Shown one piece after another: positions 23,458 to 30,910 of a DNA stretch of 64,000 nt. This DNA comes from Sphingobacterium sp. (GTDB lineage Bacteria; Bacteroidota; Bacteroidia; Sphingobacteriales; Sphingobacteriaceae): positions 47,055 to 111,054 of the forward strand of contig JAIRVH010000214.1 in assembly GCA_031253985.1 (NCBI GenBank), given 5' to 3'. The stretch's first letter is position 1. Every line of letters begins with the position of its first letter. The notes beneath the pieces are model-generated. The model was not told the origin of the DNA. It did no database searches and was given only the letters and a program-made list of their open reading frames with translations. The position numbers and the translations under genes are program-made.

Positions 23458-23685
23458 TTAGTGTTTTAAAATGTATTTTGCGTATCTCTTACCTGTTTTG
23501 TTGTAGGTGGTTTCTATATTATAACCTTCTTTCCGCAAATCGGATATTCGCGCTCCCAAGCGTAGACAGTTGAACATGTTAAGAGCTTCAAGTGGTGACA
23601 AACTTCTGCCAGTTTGTAAGTAACTTAAAATTGAATCTTTTTGACTGTCGAGACTCAAATCATTTGATAAAGCGTTGTTCTCCAT
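23458..23685 (-). CDS. Small winged-helix protein (HTH_39-like)
   Basis: A 75-residue protein with a pattern I recall from helix-turn-helix domain proteins of Bacteroidota phages: SLSPLEALNMFNCLRLGARISDLRKEGYNIETTY. The LRLGARISDLR helix is the recognition helix and the following strand pair the wing. A promoter at 23716 lies just before its ATG, so it may head a separately controlled unit. Confidence 0.75.
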   Translation of the reverse strand: MENNALSNDLSLDSQKDSILSYLQTGRSLSPLEALNMFNCLRLGARISDLRKEGYNIETTYNKTGKRYAKYILKH

Positions 23686-23715
23686 GAACTACCAAGTTAA
23701 TTGTAAAGGATAAAT

Positions 23716-23747
23716 CAAAATTAAACAATGTTAAACAATTATGCAAA
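23716..23747 (-). promoter_or_regulatory. Early-region promoter before the HTH_39-like gene
   Basis: Minus-strand TTTG (23747-23744), a 20-bp spacer and TAATTTTG (23723-23716), an exact TAnnTTTG. The spacer holds TTGTTTAACATTGTTTAA, related to the TTGTTTAAAC-like operators near the repressor gene. Confidence 0.65.
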
Positions 23748-23791
23748 TAAAAACGATTTATTGTTTAATAAATTCCAAACAAAATATCTCC

Positions 23792-24559
23792 CTATTCGTA
23801 TGCCTGAGAATTTATCAGATTGTAAATTTTCCGCTCAATGAATTTATCAAGGGTATAACGTTCTTTCCCAAATACCAAAAATCGCACTGAAGAAACTTGC
23901 TCCCCGAATTTTCTGAAAAGATTATCAAATTGCCTCAATGCTCGTTGATGAAATACCTCAGCTTCAGTTTTGACCCTAGGCTTTGGAGACTCAGGGGCAA
24001 ACAGCTTCTTTTCTCCTACAGCGCTTTTAAGGACCTTAATGACATCCGGATGAGCGCCAACAAAAAGAGATACGTTATTTCTTTCATCCCTTTTGGATTT
24101 GTAATGATCCCTTTGGTTTTGTTGCTCGAAAAGATCCATCCTTTCGCTATTGTAATTTGTGAAAGCTTCTATGATCACCTGCCCGTCTATTCGATCAAAA
24201 AACTTCCCATATACTCCTTTTTTGAATCGATTGAAGAAAAGTTTCAAATCGGCCAAATTTACATTTGGATAATCTTCGATCAAATAAGTGACAGTTTGAG
24301 CTATTTGAACATCACTCATAGTTTTACCCAAATTGAGAAAAGATAAGGCATCTTCAATAAACTCTGTAATGTAAGCAGATAGAACGATTTTACTTTCTTC
24401 TCCAAGCTTACGTATGGTCGGTAATCCGCTATTTATCGCTTGCTGATGCGTTACTAATTGCATCGTTGATAATTTGTCGTGCCAAACTGCCCATTCTTTT
24501 GACACCATCAATCCGCTGTTGTCTGTCCTGACCTGCTGTAACTGGTTTATTTGTCCCAT
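23792..24559 (-). CDS. DUF6633-type replication-associated protein
   Basis: The longest frame gives 255 residues, and later starts (MVSKEWAVWHD at 24508, MQLVTHQQ at 24463) would cut the 131-bp overlap with the upstream gene. The section YLIEDYPNVNLADLKLFFNRFKKGVYGKFFDRIDGQVIIEAFTNY is the familiar core of a Bacteroidota phage family found beside replication initiators. A helicase-loader-like role is possible but not shown. Confidence 0.7.
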   Translation of the reverse strand: MGQINQLQQVRTDNSGLMVSKEWAVWHDKLSTMQLVTHQQAINSGLPTIRKLGEESKIVLSAYITEFIEDALSFLNLGKTMSDVQIAQTVTYLIEDYPNVNLADLKLFFNRFKKGVYGKFFDRIDGQVIIEAFTNYNSERMDLFEQQNQRDHYKSKRDERNNVSLFVGAHPDVIKVLKSAVGEKKLFAPESPKPRVKTEAEVFHQRALRQFDNLFRKFGEQVSSVRFLVFGKERYTLDKFIERKIYNLINSQAYE

Positions 24560-25316
24560 CTTTATTTTCGTTTAAATACCACTGATATTTGAAAGTTTGC
24601 CAACCTTTGCCGGCACACATTTTAATCGCCTCCTCAATCGGAAAATTATGTTTCTTGCATTCATCCAAAATGAGCTGTAATGCAGTCGCGGTAAAAACAG
24701 CTTTTTTTGACGTCCGAACAGAAATCCAGTCATCAACATATTGCGCATTTATACCTAAATCAAGTAGTGTTTGCCTGAACTCTCTTTTCCCAAATTCTTT
24801 ATCTTTTTTCGCGCAACTTTTTTCTGTTTTAAAAGTTTGGCCATTTACTTTATTGGGATCTACTTCATCAAAATTTGATTTTTCAAAATTATTTTGTTGA
24901 AAAGTCGATCTCATCGACACATTACTATCTGCTGTTTTTTTATCTGTATTACTATATGGTTTATTATATGGTATTGGTTCGTGATTAATCTCATTTCCAT
25001 TTGCGTTTATTGACAAATGGAGTTTTCGCAAATCACAATACCATTTTGTTCTATCGTAACTCGAGCTGTTATAATTCCCAACTCCAATCCAGCCTTTCTC
25101 AACAAGCTTATTTATCGCGGTTCTGATTTGGCTTTCTGTAAGATATGGAAACAGATCGTTAAAAGCTTTGACGGAGTTGTATGTCCAATATTCCCCGTTA
25201 TAAAAATGCTTCTCGTTCGATCTGTTCTTCAAACACCAATGTTGTATATTTTTATAAATCACTGCCGCATGGACGCCAAATTTTTTGGCTACCTCTATAT
25301 CAAAATGATGTTCCAT
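24429..25316 (-). CDS. Phage replication initiator, winged-helix
   Basis: A 295-residue protein with a winged-helix N-terminus: EVAKKFGVHAAVIYKNIQHWCLKNR, HFYNGEYWTYNSVKAFNDLFPYLTESQIRTAINKLVEKGWI. This matches DnaD/replication-protein-like N-termini that bind the origin. A low-complexity Asn/Lys linker follows, and the C-terminal half has WQTFKYQWYLNENKDG. An upstream hairpin at 25393-25420 separates it from ssb. Confidence 0.75.
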   Translation of the reverse strand: MEHHFDIEVAKKFGVHAAVIYKNIQHWCLKNRSNEKHFYNGEYWTYNSVKAFNDLFPYLTESQIRTAINKLVEKGWIGVGNYNSSSYDRTKWYCDLRKLHLSINANGNEINHEPIPYNKPYSNTDKKTADSNVSMRSTFQQNNFEKSNFDEVDPNKVNGQTFKTEKSCAKKDKEFGKREFRQTLLDLGINAQYVDDWISVRTSKKAVFTATALQLILDECKKHNFPIEEAIKMCAGKGWQTFKYQWYLNENKDGTNKPVTAGQDRQQRIDGVKRMGSLARQIINDAISNASASDK

Positions 25317-25392
25317 ATAATTTTATTAAATCTTGTTCTTTGCACACTTTGGATAAAATGCTTATGTTTTTTGTTCCAAAAAAGGTTTAAAA

Positions 25393-25420
25393 GCTGCTAT
25401 TACAATTAAAAAATAGCAGC
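25393..25420 (-). terminator. Hairpin between ssb and the replication gene
   Basis: Arms GCTGCTATT and AATAGCAGC form a 9-bp stem with a 10-nt loop. On the minus strand it is followed by TTTTAAACC and later TTTTTT, so it could be a weak terminator or attenuator. Confidence 0.5.
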
Positions 25421-25442
25421 AATAAACGTCACTTAACCAACA

Positions 25443-25826
25443 TTAAAAAGGTAAGTCATCATCGTCTGCAGTCTCAATTTCCGGGGATCTATTTGAACCA
25501 CTATTTGCACCACTCTTCGGCAAAAATTCAAAGGAGGAACATTGAATCTCTGTAATAAAACATCTTCGACCATCCTTCTCATATTCCCGATATGCAATTT
25601 TCCCCTCGACAAGGATGGAATCACCTTTCTTGAAATACTTCGCAACAATCTCTCCCTGTTTGCCCCAAAAAGATATATTGTGCCACTCTGTTTTCTCCTG
25701 CCTATTACCGGACCTATCTTTATATGTCTCACTGGTAGCTAAAGAAAATGTGGTTACACTACCATTTTCAAAGTTGCGTGTTTCAGGATCTTTCCCAATC
25801 CGTCCTATTAAAATTGATTTATTCAT
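25443..25826 (-). CDS. ssb: Single-stranded DNA-binding protein
   Basis: A 127-residue SSB with an OB-fold start MNKSILIGRIGKDPETRNFENG, core WHNISFWGKQGEIVAKYFKKGDSILVEGKI, and an acidic tip DDDDLPF, the peptide that binds partner proteins. It is shorter than host SSBs, as for phage versions. It overlaps the upstream HTH gene by 4 bp. Confidence 0.96.
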   Translation of the reverse strand: MNKSILIGRIGKDPETRNFENGSVTTFSLATSETYKDRSGNRQEKTEWHNISFWGKQGEIVAKYFKKGDSILVEGKIAYREYEKDGRRCFITEIQCSSFEFLPKSGANSGSNRSPEIETADDDDLPF

Positions 25827-26098
25827 CGTCTTTTACTTACGTTTATTGATTTCAAAACTTCATTGAGACTATACAGATATTTAGCCCCTGCTCTTTTATG
25901 GGGAATTGTCTTTTCAGCTGTCATCTCCCTTATCTTCCATTGAGAAACTCCCAATTCGGCTGCTATCTCTTTTGTTGAAAGCAACCTGGTAGATGGCTCT
26001 TTTTGATTTTTTAAAAGCTCCAACTCCTTTTTCACCTCGCGAAGCTCAGAGAAAATCATCCCAATTGCCAGAGGCATTTCTTCCATTGTATACTCCAT
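25823..26098 (-). CDS. MerR/excisionase-type HTH protein
   Basis: A 91-residue protein with a coiled N-terminus (SELREVKKELELLKNQ) and an HTH_17-like domain STKEIAAELGVSQWKIREMTAEKTIPHKRAGAKYLYSLNEVLK. This domain type is found in phage excisionases and helper proteins. Its place in the replication operon argues for a DNA-binding accessory role. It is not next to the integrase. Confidence 0.75.
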   Translation of the reverse strand: MEYTMEEMPLAIGMIFSELREVKKELELLKNQKEPSTRLLSTKEIAAELGVSQWKIREMTAEKTIPHKRAGAKYLYSLNEVLKSINVSKRR

Positions 26099-26128
26099 GA
26101 TTTATGTATTTTATGTTATTTTCACATA

Positions 26129-26578
26129 TTATTCAGCAAACAAAGAGGTTTGTTCGTTCGGATCAGGAATGTAAACCCCTATATTCTCAGCACACCACCG
26201 CTTTATATCTTCGAAATAATCCATCATCTGAGACGTAGAATTAGACGTTGTCGTTGGTGGAAGAACCAGTATTTCCCCGGTATCTTCATTTATTAGCTCC
26301 TCTTTCGGGCAAAACATACTTTTCAATAGTTCGTGAATAACCTCACTGTTATTTATTTTTTCACGAGAATATCCGGCATCAATCAAACCCTGTTTTACTA
26401 TCGGAATAATTACAGACCAATAGTATTTATTCTGCTGATTACTCCTTTTCCTACTCCTTTTACAAATAGTAATCTCGACATCCTTTTCACCTATACTTCT
26501 TATATCTAACTTAAAGGTTGTAGGATTATTTAATATCAATACACCATCCTTAACCTTGCCGTAATGGATAATTTTCAT
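26129..26578 (-). CDS. NinB-like recombination protein
   Basis: A 149-residue protein with a strand-rich start and the NinB/YbcN-like basic motif KRSRKRSNQQNKYYWSVIIPIVKQGL, followed by a helical section and acidic C-terminus (YIPDPNEQTSLFAE). NinB proteins bind ssDNA and assist lambda recombination. The upstream homing endonuclease remnant overlaps its first codons by 29 bp. Confidence 0.7.
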   Translation of the reverse strand: MKIIHYGKVKDGVLILNNPTTFKLDIRSIGEKDVEITICKRSRKRSNQQNKYYWSVIIPIVKQGLIDAGYSREKINNSEVIHELLKSMFCPKEELINEDTGEILVLPPTTTSNSTSQMMDYFEDIKRWCAENIGVYIPDPNEQTSLFAE

Positions 26579-27153
26579 AATATTTCTCTTTATGAATGTA
26601 TTTAAAGCCTCCAGTTGTAAACTGTTTTCCTGTTAAAACTTTTGTTATACCAAAAGATCTTGGATTTTCCCTTCTAGCTTCCTTTGCAGAAGCATATTCT
26701 TCTAAAATATTACCTTCCAAATCAAGTTTCAGAACAGGTTTGCTAGTGTTTTTCGCGAACTCCCTTAGTCGTTGAGAATTTATTTCTCTAAAAGCCATGC
26801 CAATATTTCGCATATTATTAACGTATTTTTCACCTCTCACAACCAACCCTTTTTTGACAGCATGCTTCATGTTCTCAGTGGGCGTTACCCATTCTAAATT
26901 ATTAACATAATTGTTAATTTTACAACCATCTATGTGATTAACATGAGGTTTGTTATCAAGATTCTCAATGAAATGAATAGCAACTAATCTATGAACCAGA
27001 AAGGCTTTTCTTTTACCTTTATCTCTGAGGTGGATTAAAAAATCCTGAATTAGTCTTATTCAAACACATTTTCTCCCCTTTTCGATTATATACATTTCCT
27101 AGATTTGAAATTTCATAATGTTCAAATCCTTTTATATTTTTTCTTAACTCCAT
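26550..27153 (-). pseudogene. Homing endonuclease (NUMOD4-HNH-NUMOD1) with frameshift
   Basis: From ATG 27153 the frame starts MELRKNIKGFEHYEISNLGN (NUMOD4-like) and stops near 27022. One base shift restores DKGKRKAFLVHRLVAIHFI, the HNH core HVNHIDGCKINNYVNNLEWVTPTEN, then the NUMOD1 part (KPVLKLDLEGNILEEYASAKEA). The shift is placed at a run of six T (27037-27042); with five T the frame reads through. So this is a broken free-standing homing endonuclease, or a sequencing error. It lies inside the operon and intrudes 29 bp into the NinB-like gene. Confidence 0.8.
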
Positions 27154-27155
27154 AA

Positions 27156-27344
27156 TTATTGCCCCAAAGCTTCCAACACTTTTTTCAGATCGTAAAAATA
27201 TCTCTTACCGACCTGAACGAAGGGAATGAGATTCTTTTCACGATAGTAGAAAATGGCCTCTTTAGTTACTCCTAATTCATGGACTAATGCACTTGTTGGT
27301 ACCAAACCTTTTTCTAACGCGATTTTTGCTAATCCTTTACTCAT
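27156..27344 (-). CDS. Small MerR/HTH_17-type DNA-binding protein
   Basis: A 62-residue protein with the HTH_17 pattern LVPTSALVHELGVTKEAIFYYREKNLIPFVQVGKRYFYDLKKVLEAL. It lies between the Sipho_Gp157 gene and the endonuclease remnant, with 2 bp spacing to the latter. Such small proteins are excisionase-like or modulate transcription. Its exact job is unknown. Confidence 0.75.
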   Translation of the reverse strand: MSKGLAKIALEKGLVPTSALVHELGVTKEAIFYYREKNLIPFVQVGKRYFYDLKKVLEALGQ

Positions 27345-27354
27345 TTTGCTGTAT

Positions 27355-27855
27355 TTACTTAATTAATAATGATTTCGATTCTTTTAACTCTGCTCCTTTA
27401 ACTTTAGCCCCATTGTTCAAGGCTTCCTTGATCGCTTTTTTATCCGGCTGTACTTCGACCTTTTTGACCATAAACTTTCGCGGAATCAACTTCTCGTCGC
27501 TAATCGATAGTGCTGAAGTATTATTTCGAAGGGAAATCTTGATTGTTTCCCCTTCGATCTTTGTAATTCCGTAAATATTCATCGCATTTAGAATAGAATT
27601 TTTAAGACGATCAACGGTGCCTTGTTTGCTCTTTTTAAGCTTTGTTAAGCGATCTATTTCTTTATCGCACAATTCTGCATCGTAAAGCATTTTCTTTATT
27701 ACATACGCGTAATTAACCCCTTTTACTTCAAGCTCACTCTTGTTTATAGTAAGCTGCTTTTCGATTTCATCCGTTAGCTCGCCGCCATTATCCTCTAGGA
27801 TCTCGGCGAGCTGTAAATACTCTTGGTTTATATGAAATAACGATTTGTTCATCAT
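27355..27855 (-). CDS. Sipho_Gp157-like protein
   Basis: A 166-residue protein with the Gp157 layout: helical N-terminus (HINQEYLQLAEILEDNGGELTDEI), a coiled middle (YDAELCDKEIDRLTKLKKSKQGTVDRLKNSIL), then short strands (KIEGETIKISLRNNTSALSI) and a C-terminal basic end. In streptococcal phages Gp157 is linked with recombination/annealing functions and abortive phenotypes. Here it stands directly before the Rad52-like gene (4-bp overlap). Confidence 0.85.
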   Translation of the reverse strand: MMNKSLFHINQEYLQLAEILEDNGGELTDEIEKQLTINKSELEVKGVNYAYVIKKMLYDAELCDKEIDRLTKLKKSKQGTVDRLKNSILNAMNIYGITKIEGETIKISLRNNTSALSISDEKLIPRKFMVKKVEVQPDKKAIKEALNNGAKVKGAELKESKSLLIK

Positions 27856-28514
27856 GCTACTTTTAGTTTTATTTCCTCTTTCCTGGCGGTTAGTGCATCC
27901 AAAAACTGCTTTACTTGCTGCAAATGCTGATTTGCATTGAAAATTGCTGTAAGTTGATTAACATTATTAGCTTTTTGCATTTCAGCAATGGCATCATCAA
28001 CGGATTTTAAAGTTTTACTTTCGAAACCTTTAGATCCTCGCTTACTCAGAATTTTGCAGAATGAGTTAAGATCATCAGCATTCCAAAGAATTTCGCCCTT
28101 ATCGTTTACTGGATAGTCTTTCTTTTTGCCCCCTTTTGTAATATGTTCCTTGGTATTTAATGTGAGAATTGGCAAAGAATATAAAAATCGTCCTACACCC
28201 CACATAACACCGGCACGTTTAAAACTGTCTGACGCTTCACCTTTCTCCTTTTCTACATTGCTTTCCGTGCCACAATCGTATTTCCAAACCCATTCATCCT
28301 CGATCTTAATAGCTATGCCAGCAAAAAGGTTACCTTTAATCTCTTTATAAGCAACTTGCCAGTTCTGAAAACCAACGACTTCATCTAGCCTATCTTGTAA
28401 CTGCCGAGCATCAATATATGCCACTACAGTAGCTTTCCCAAACCCTATTGATTGAATTCTGAACTTGTAATCTATAGGTTCTAAAAGCATCTTATGAATT
28501 TCAATTGCTTCCAT
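27852..28514 (-). CDS. Rad52-family single-strand annealing protein
   Basis: A 220-residue protein of Rad52/Rad22 type: YIDARQLQDRLDEVVGFQNWQVAYKEI, WKYDCGTESNVEKEKGEASDSFKRAGVMWGVGRFLYSLP. These match the conserved ssDNA-annealing core. It anneals complementary strands during phage recombination and replication, together with SSB and the NinB-like protein. Confidence 0.9.
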   Translation of the reverse strand: MEAIEIHKMLLEPIDYKFRIQSIGFGKATVVAYIDARQLQDRLDEVVGFQNWQVAYKEIKGNLFAGIAIKIEDEWVWKYDCGTESNVEKEKGEASDSFKRAGVMWGVGRFLYSLPILTLNTKEHITKGGKKKDYPVNDKGEILWNADDLNSFCKILSKRGSKGFESKTLKSVDDAIAEMQKANNVNQLTAIFNANQHLQQVKQFLDALTARKEEIKLKVA

Positions 28515-28719
28515 CTCTCAATATTTTTTTAGCCATTAATAATGTATTCAGTTTGCCTCTTGCATCCGATATTTGTCCTTCAAGCACTGGGTTAATATGG
28601 ATGACTTTGGTTTTTTTGAGCTCATTTCTAATATATGAATGCCACTCATTAAATCCCTCCATGGGATTACCCGGATCGCGCTCTAGCGGCCACAGTGATT
28701 TTTGAATTCTAATTCCCAT
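28501..28719 (-). CDS. Hypothetical small phage protein
   Basis: A 72-residue basic protein (MGIRIQKSLWPLERDPGNPMEGF...) ending in a helical HINPVLEGQISDARGKLNTLLMAKKIL. It overlaps the Rad52-like gene by 14 bp and its upstream neighbour by 11 bp. Function unknown. Confidence 0.6.
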   Translation of the reverse strand: MGIRIQKSLWPLERDPGNPMEGFNEWHSYIRNELKKTKVIHINPVLEGQISDARGKLNTLLMAKKILRDGSN

Positions 28720-28945
28720 CTGTAACAGACATTAGAAGATTTAAGAACTTACTAAAGGAAACTTCTGCAGGAGGTGCGAAAACCTGCACAGTATCACCTT
28801 GAATCATGAAATTGCTGTCACCGACCATGACATTTACATAATTACGACCAGATAGATTTACAAAACTCATCGTAGAATTAATGTGACCTATATCCGAAAG
28901 GTCAGCTAGCACCAACGCTAGTTTTTGAATCTGTTGATTTCTCAT
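28709..28945 (-). CDS. Hypothetical small phage protein
   Basis: A 78-residue protein, beta-rich in the middle (TMSFVNLSGRNYVNVMVGDSNFMIQGDTVQVFA). Not recognised. It is the second gene after the early promoter at 29492. Confidence 0.6.
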   Translation of the reverse strand: MRNQQIQKLALVLADLSDIGHINSTMSFVNLSGRNYVNVMVGDSNFMIQGDTVQVFAPPAEVSFSKFLNLLMSVTDGN

Positions 28946-28994
28946 TTCTGTTTTTATTATTTAATTACTCTTATTTGTCAATTTTAAACAGGCT

Positions 28995-29399
28995 CTAACC
29001 CCTGTCAATAATATATTCGATTGCTTTATACTCTGCTTCTTGTAGCGCTTCATCCAATCTAAATGCCTCATGGCTGTTATCGATCAATTCGCAATTTTCC
29101 CTTATCAAAACACCTTTAGAAATATCAAATTCACTATTACCAATCACTTGCTTTTCGAACTCGATAAAAATCTCTTTCAAATCGACTTTTTCGTCCCAAT
29201 CATCATTTTTCCATTTCTCAAAGGGGACGAAGAAAAAAATAGCACCACCGCCGACAACATCATAATCTATGTAAGCATACTGTTTAACGACAATTGTATC
29301 ATTGTTTAACTCCATTTGGTCCCGAAGCACCCCTAGATGCTTATCATTTTTCAATGCAAGTGACTTGATTTCCATGGTTGAATTTTTTATATTTGTCAT
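28995..29399 (-). CDS. Hypothetical phage early protein
   Basis: A 134-residue acidic protein (MTNIKNSTMEIKSLALKNDKH...) with a beta-rich core (AYIDYDVVGGGAIFFFVPFEKWKNDDWDEK). The ATG at residue 9 (MEIKSLALKND) is an alternative start. It is the first gene of the early operon, about 80 bp downstream of its promoter. Function unknown; first-early genes often encode host-takeover proteins. Confidence 0.6.
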   Translation of the reverse strand: MTNIKNSTMEIKSLALKNDKHLGVLRDQMELNNDTIVVKQYAYIDYDVVGGGAIFFFVPFEKWKNDDWDEKVDLKEIFIEFEKQVIGNSEFDISKGVLIRENCELIDNSHEAFRLDEALQEAEYKAIEYIIDRG

Positions 29400-29491
29400 C
29401 TCTAACGGGTTTATTAATTTAAACTCTTATTTGTCAGGCTTTACTATTAATTTAGTAAAGCCTATTTTTTCAATCCCTTGGAATTGTTAAA

Positions 29492-29522
29492 CAAAGTTAA
29501 GCATTAAAATCAAACTATCAAG
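29492..29522 (-). promoter_or_regulatory. Early promoter (leftward)
   Basis: Minus-strand TAACTTTG (29499-29492) preceded by 19 bp and CTTG (29522-29519), close to TTTG. The flank GTTAAACAAAGTTAAGC matches the 21.6 kb promoter closely. It reads into the early operon and is divergent from the repressor gene. Confidence 0.65.
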
Positions 29523-29687
29523 TTTTTGTTTAACTTTTTTTCTAACTTTTTACAAACTTTTTGTCATACCATTTTTTAATGTTAAACTTTATTTAAGACA
29601 AAATAGCACCTAAAACCATAATTAACTGACATTTTTGCGTTTGGAGCGACTATTGTTGTAAAAAATTAAACATTATTACATATAATT

Positions 29688-29724
29688 GTTTAAACACTAC
29701 ACATAAAAACACAAAAGTTTAAAC
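29688..29724 (+). promoter_or_regulatory. Twin palindromes GTTTAAAC before the repressor gene
   Basis: GTTTAAAC occurs at 29688-29695 and 29717-29724, 29 bp apart (centre to centre), just before the repressor ATG at 29728. Both are followed by AC-rich text (ACTACACA, ACAATG), so they look like operator half-site pairs. They are natural candidates for repressor self-control. Confidence 0.55.
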
Positions 29725-29727
29725 ACA

Positions 29728-30525
29728 ATGGAATATCCAAATAATAATTTTGAGGTGATCAGGAAAGAGATGGGATTAACGAATAGAGATTTCGCTAAAC
29801 TTCTTGATATACCGGAACAAACGTATTCCCGTGTAAAACGAGGAGTCTATCCTTTGGGGATGAAAATGAAAAAACGCTTCGAAGAAGCATTGCCGACAGT
29901 AAATCTAAATTGGCTAATTTTCAATGAGGGTGACAGAGAAAAACCAAAAGAAGTAATAGATCATAATAAAGTATCATTGAGCTCAAACGCGAAATACATT
30001 GGCCAATTCTCCGACGATATTAAATACATGGATGAGGAGGGCAATAATATTTTCTTTGAGCTTAGTCCTGGCCGTTACCTAATGAAAACAAGATTAGTCA
30101 CAGAGAAAGCAAAAGCCGGTTATCTACTGGGGTATGATAACCAAGAGTATTTAGAAGAATTGCCGTTCCACACAATTACCGTTAACGAATTCCATAAGGG
30201 ACATTATGTTTCATTTGAAATCCACGGAGATAGCATGGATAATGGCAAAAGGAAAAGCCTAGGCCATGGAGATATTGTTACTGGGCGACGCATCGAAAGA
30301 TTGTACTGGAAAAGCAAATTGCACACTCATACTTGGGACTATTTTGTATTTGTAACAAACACTGAAGGCATCATTGTAAAACAAGTGATAAAACATGATG
30401 TTGAAAACGGAGTTTTAACCCTACACTCCCTCAACGAAGACAAAAAGCTATATCCTGATTTTGATATTCACCTTGATGACGTTAGAGAAATTTACAATGT
30501 CGTTGATGTAAGCATGAAATTATAA
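29728..30525 (+). CDS. CI/LexA-type repressor (XRE HTH + S24 peptidase)
   Basis: A 265-residue repressor. Residues 5-55 form an XRE-like HTH (NRDFAKLLDIPEQTYSRVKRG); residues ~115-260 form the S24 self-cleaving domain: cleavage site Ala130-Gly131 in EKAKAGYLLGY, nucleophile Ser169 in HGDSMD, and base Lys218 in IIVKQVI. Damage-activated RecA would trigger cleavage and induction. It is transcribed away from the early operon, as in lambdoid switches, and probably binds the flanking GTTTAAAC sites. Confidence 0.93.
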   Translation: MEYPNNNFEVIRKEMGLTNRDFAKLLDIPEQTYSRVKRGVYPLGMKMKKRFEEALPTVNLNWLIFNEGDREKPKEVIDHNKVSLSSNAKYIGQFSDDIKYMDEEGNNIFFELSPGRYLMKTRLVTEKAKAGYLLGYDNQEYLEELPFHTITVNEFHKGHYVSFEIHGDSMDNGKRKSLGHGDIVTGRRIERLYWKSKLHTHTWDYFVFVTNTEGIIVKQVIKHDVENGVLTLHSLNEDKKLYPDFDIHLDDVREIYNVVDVSMKL

Positions 30526-30538
30526 TAACACCAAAAAG

Positions 30539-30910
30539 ATGACGCAAGAAGCAAAACGTTTCAAAGATTTCCGCAAAACTATAGGGCTTACTCAGGATCA
30601 ACTTGCCGATGCTCTGGGAATAAAACAAGATCTAATTTCTAGGTATGAGAGAGGAGTTTATACAATCCCTTTGGATATTGTAAAACAGCTTTATTTTAAG
30701 TATAAATTGAATTATACATGGTTCTTTCATGGTTTTGGAAAGCAACAAGTTGACGAGGTAGCTAAAGCTACAATCACAACAGATCTAAAAGAGGTACTCT
30801 TGGAGAACAATATTCTAAAGGAAAAATTGAGAGTTTTAGAAGATAGATTTGAACGTCTCGACGCGTCTATTGAGAAAAGATTAAGTAACTTGGAAAGACT
30901 AAAGCCCTAG
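30539..30910 (+). CDS. XRE-family regulator with coiled coil
   Basis: A 123-residue protein with an XRE HTH (residues ~7-60, KDFRKTIGLTQDQLADALGIKQDLISRYERGVYTIPLDIVKQL) and a C-terminal coiled coil (LLENNILKEKLRVLEDRFERLDASIEKRLSNLE). It is co-transcribed with the repressor (13-bp gap). Its last 12 bp overlap the 3' end of the convergent integrase gene. Confidence 0.88.
   Translation: MTQEAKRFKDFRKTIGLTQDQLADALGIKQDLISRYERGVYTIPLDIVKQLYFKYKLNYTWFFHGFGKQQVDEVAKATITTDLKEVLLENNILKEKLRVLEDRFERLDASIEKRLSNLERLKP

Noticed and set aside
25433..25732. 99-codon frame overlapping ssb
   Set aside because: It reads inside ssb in another frame; the ssb frame has the OB-fold and DDDLPF tail.
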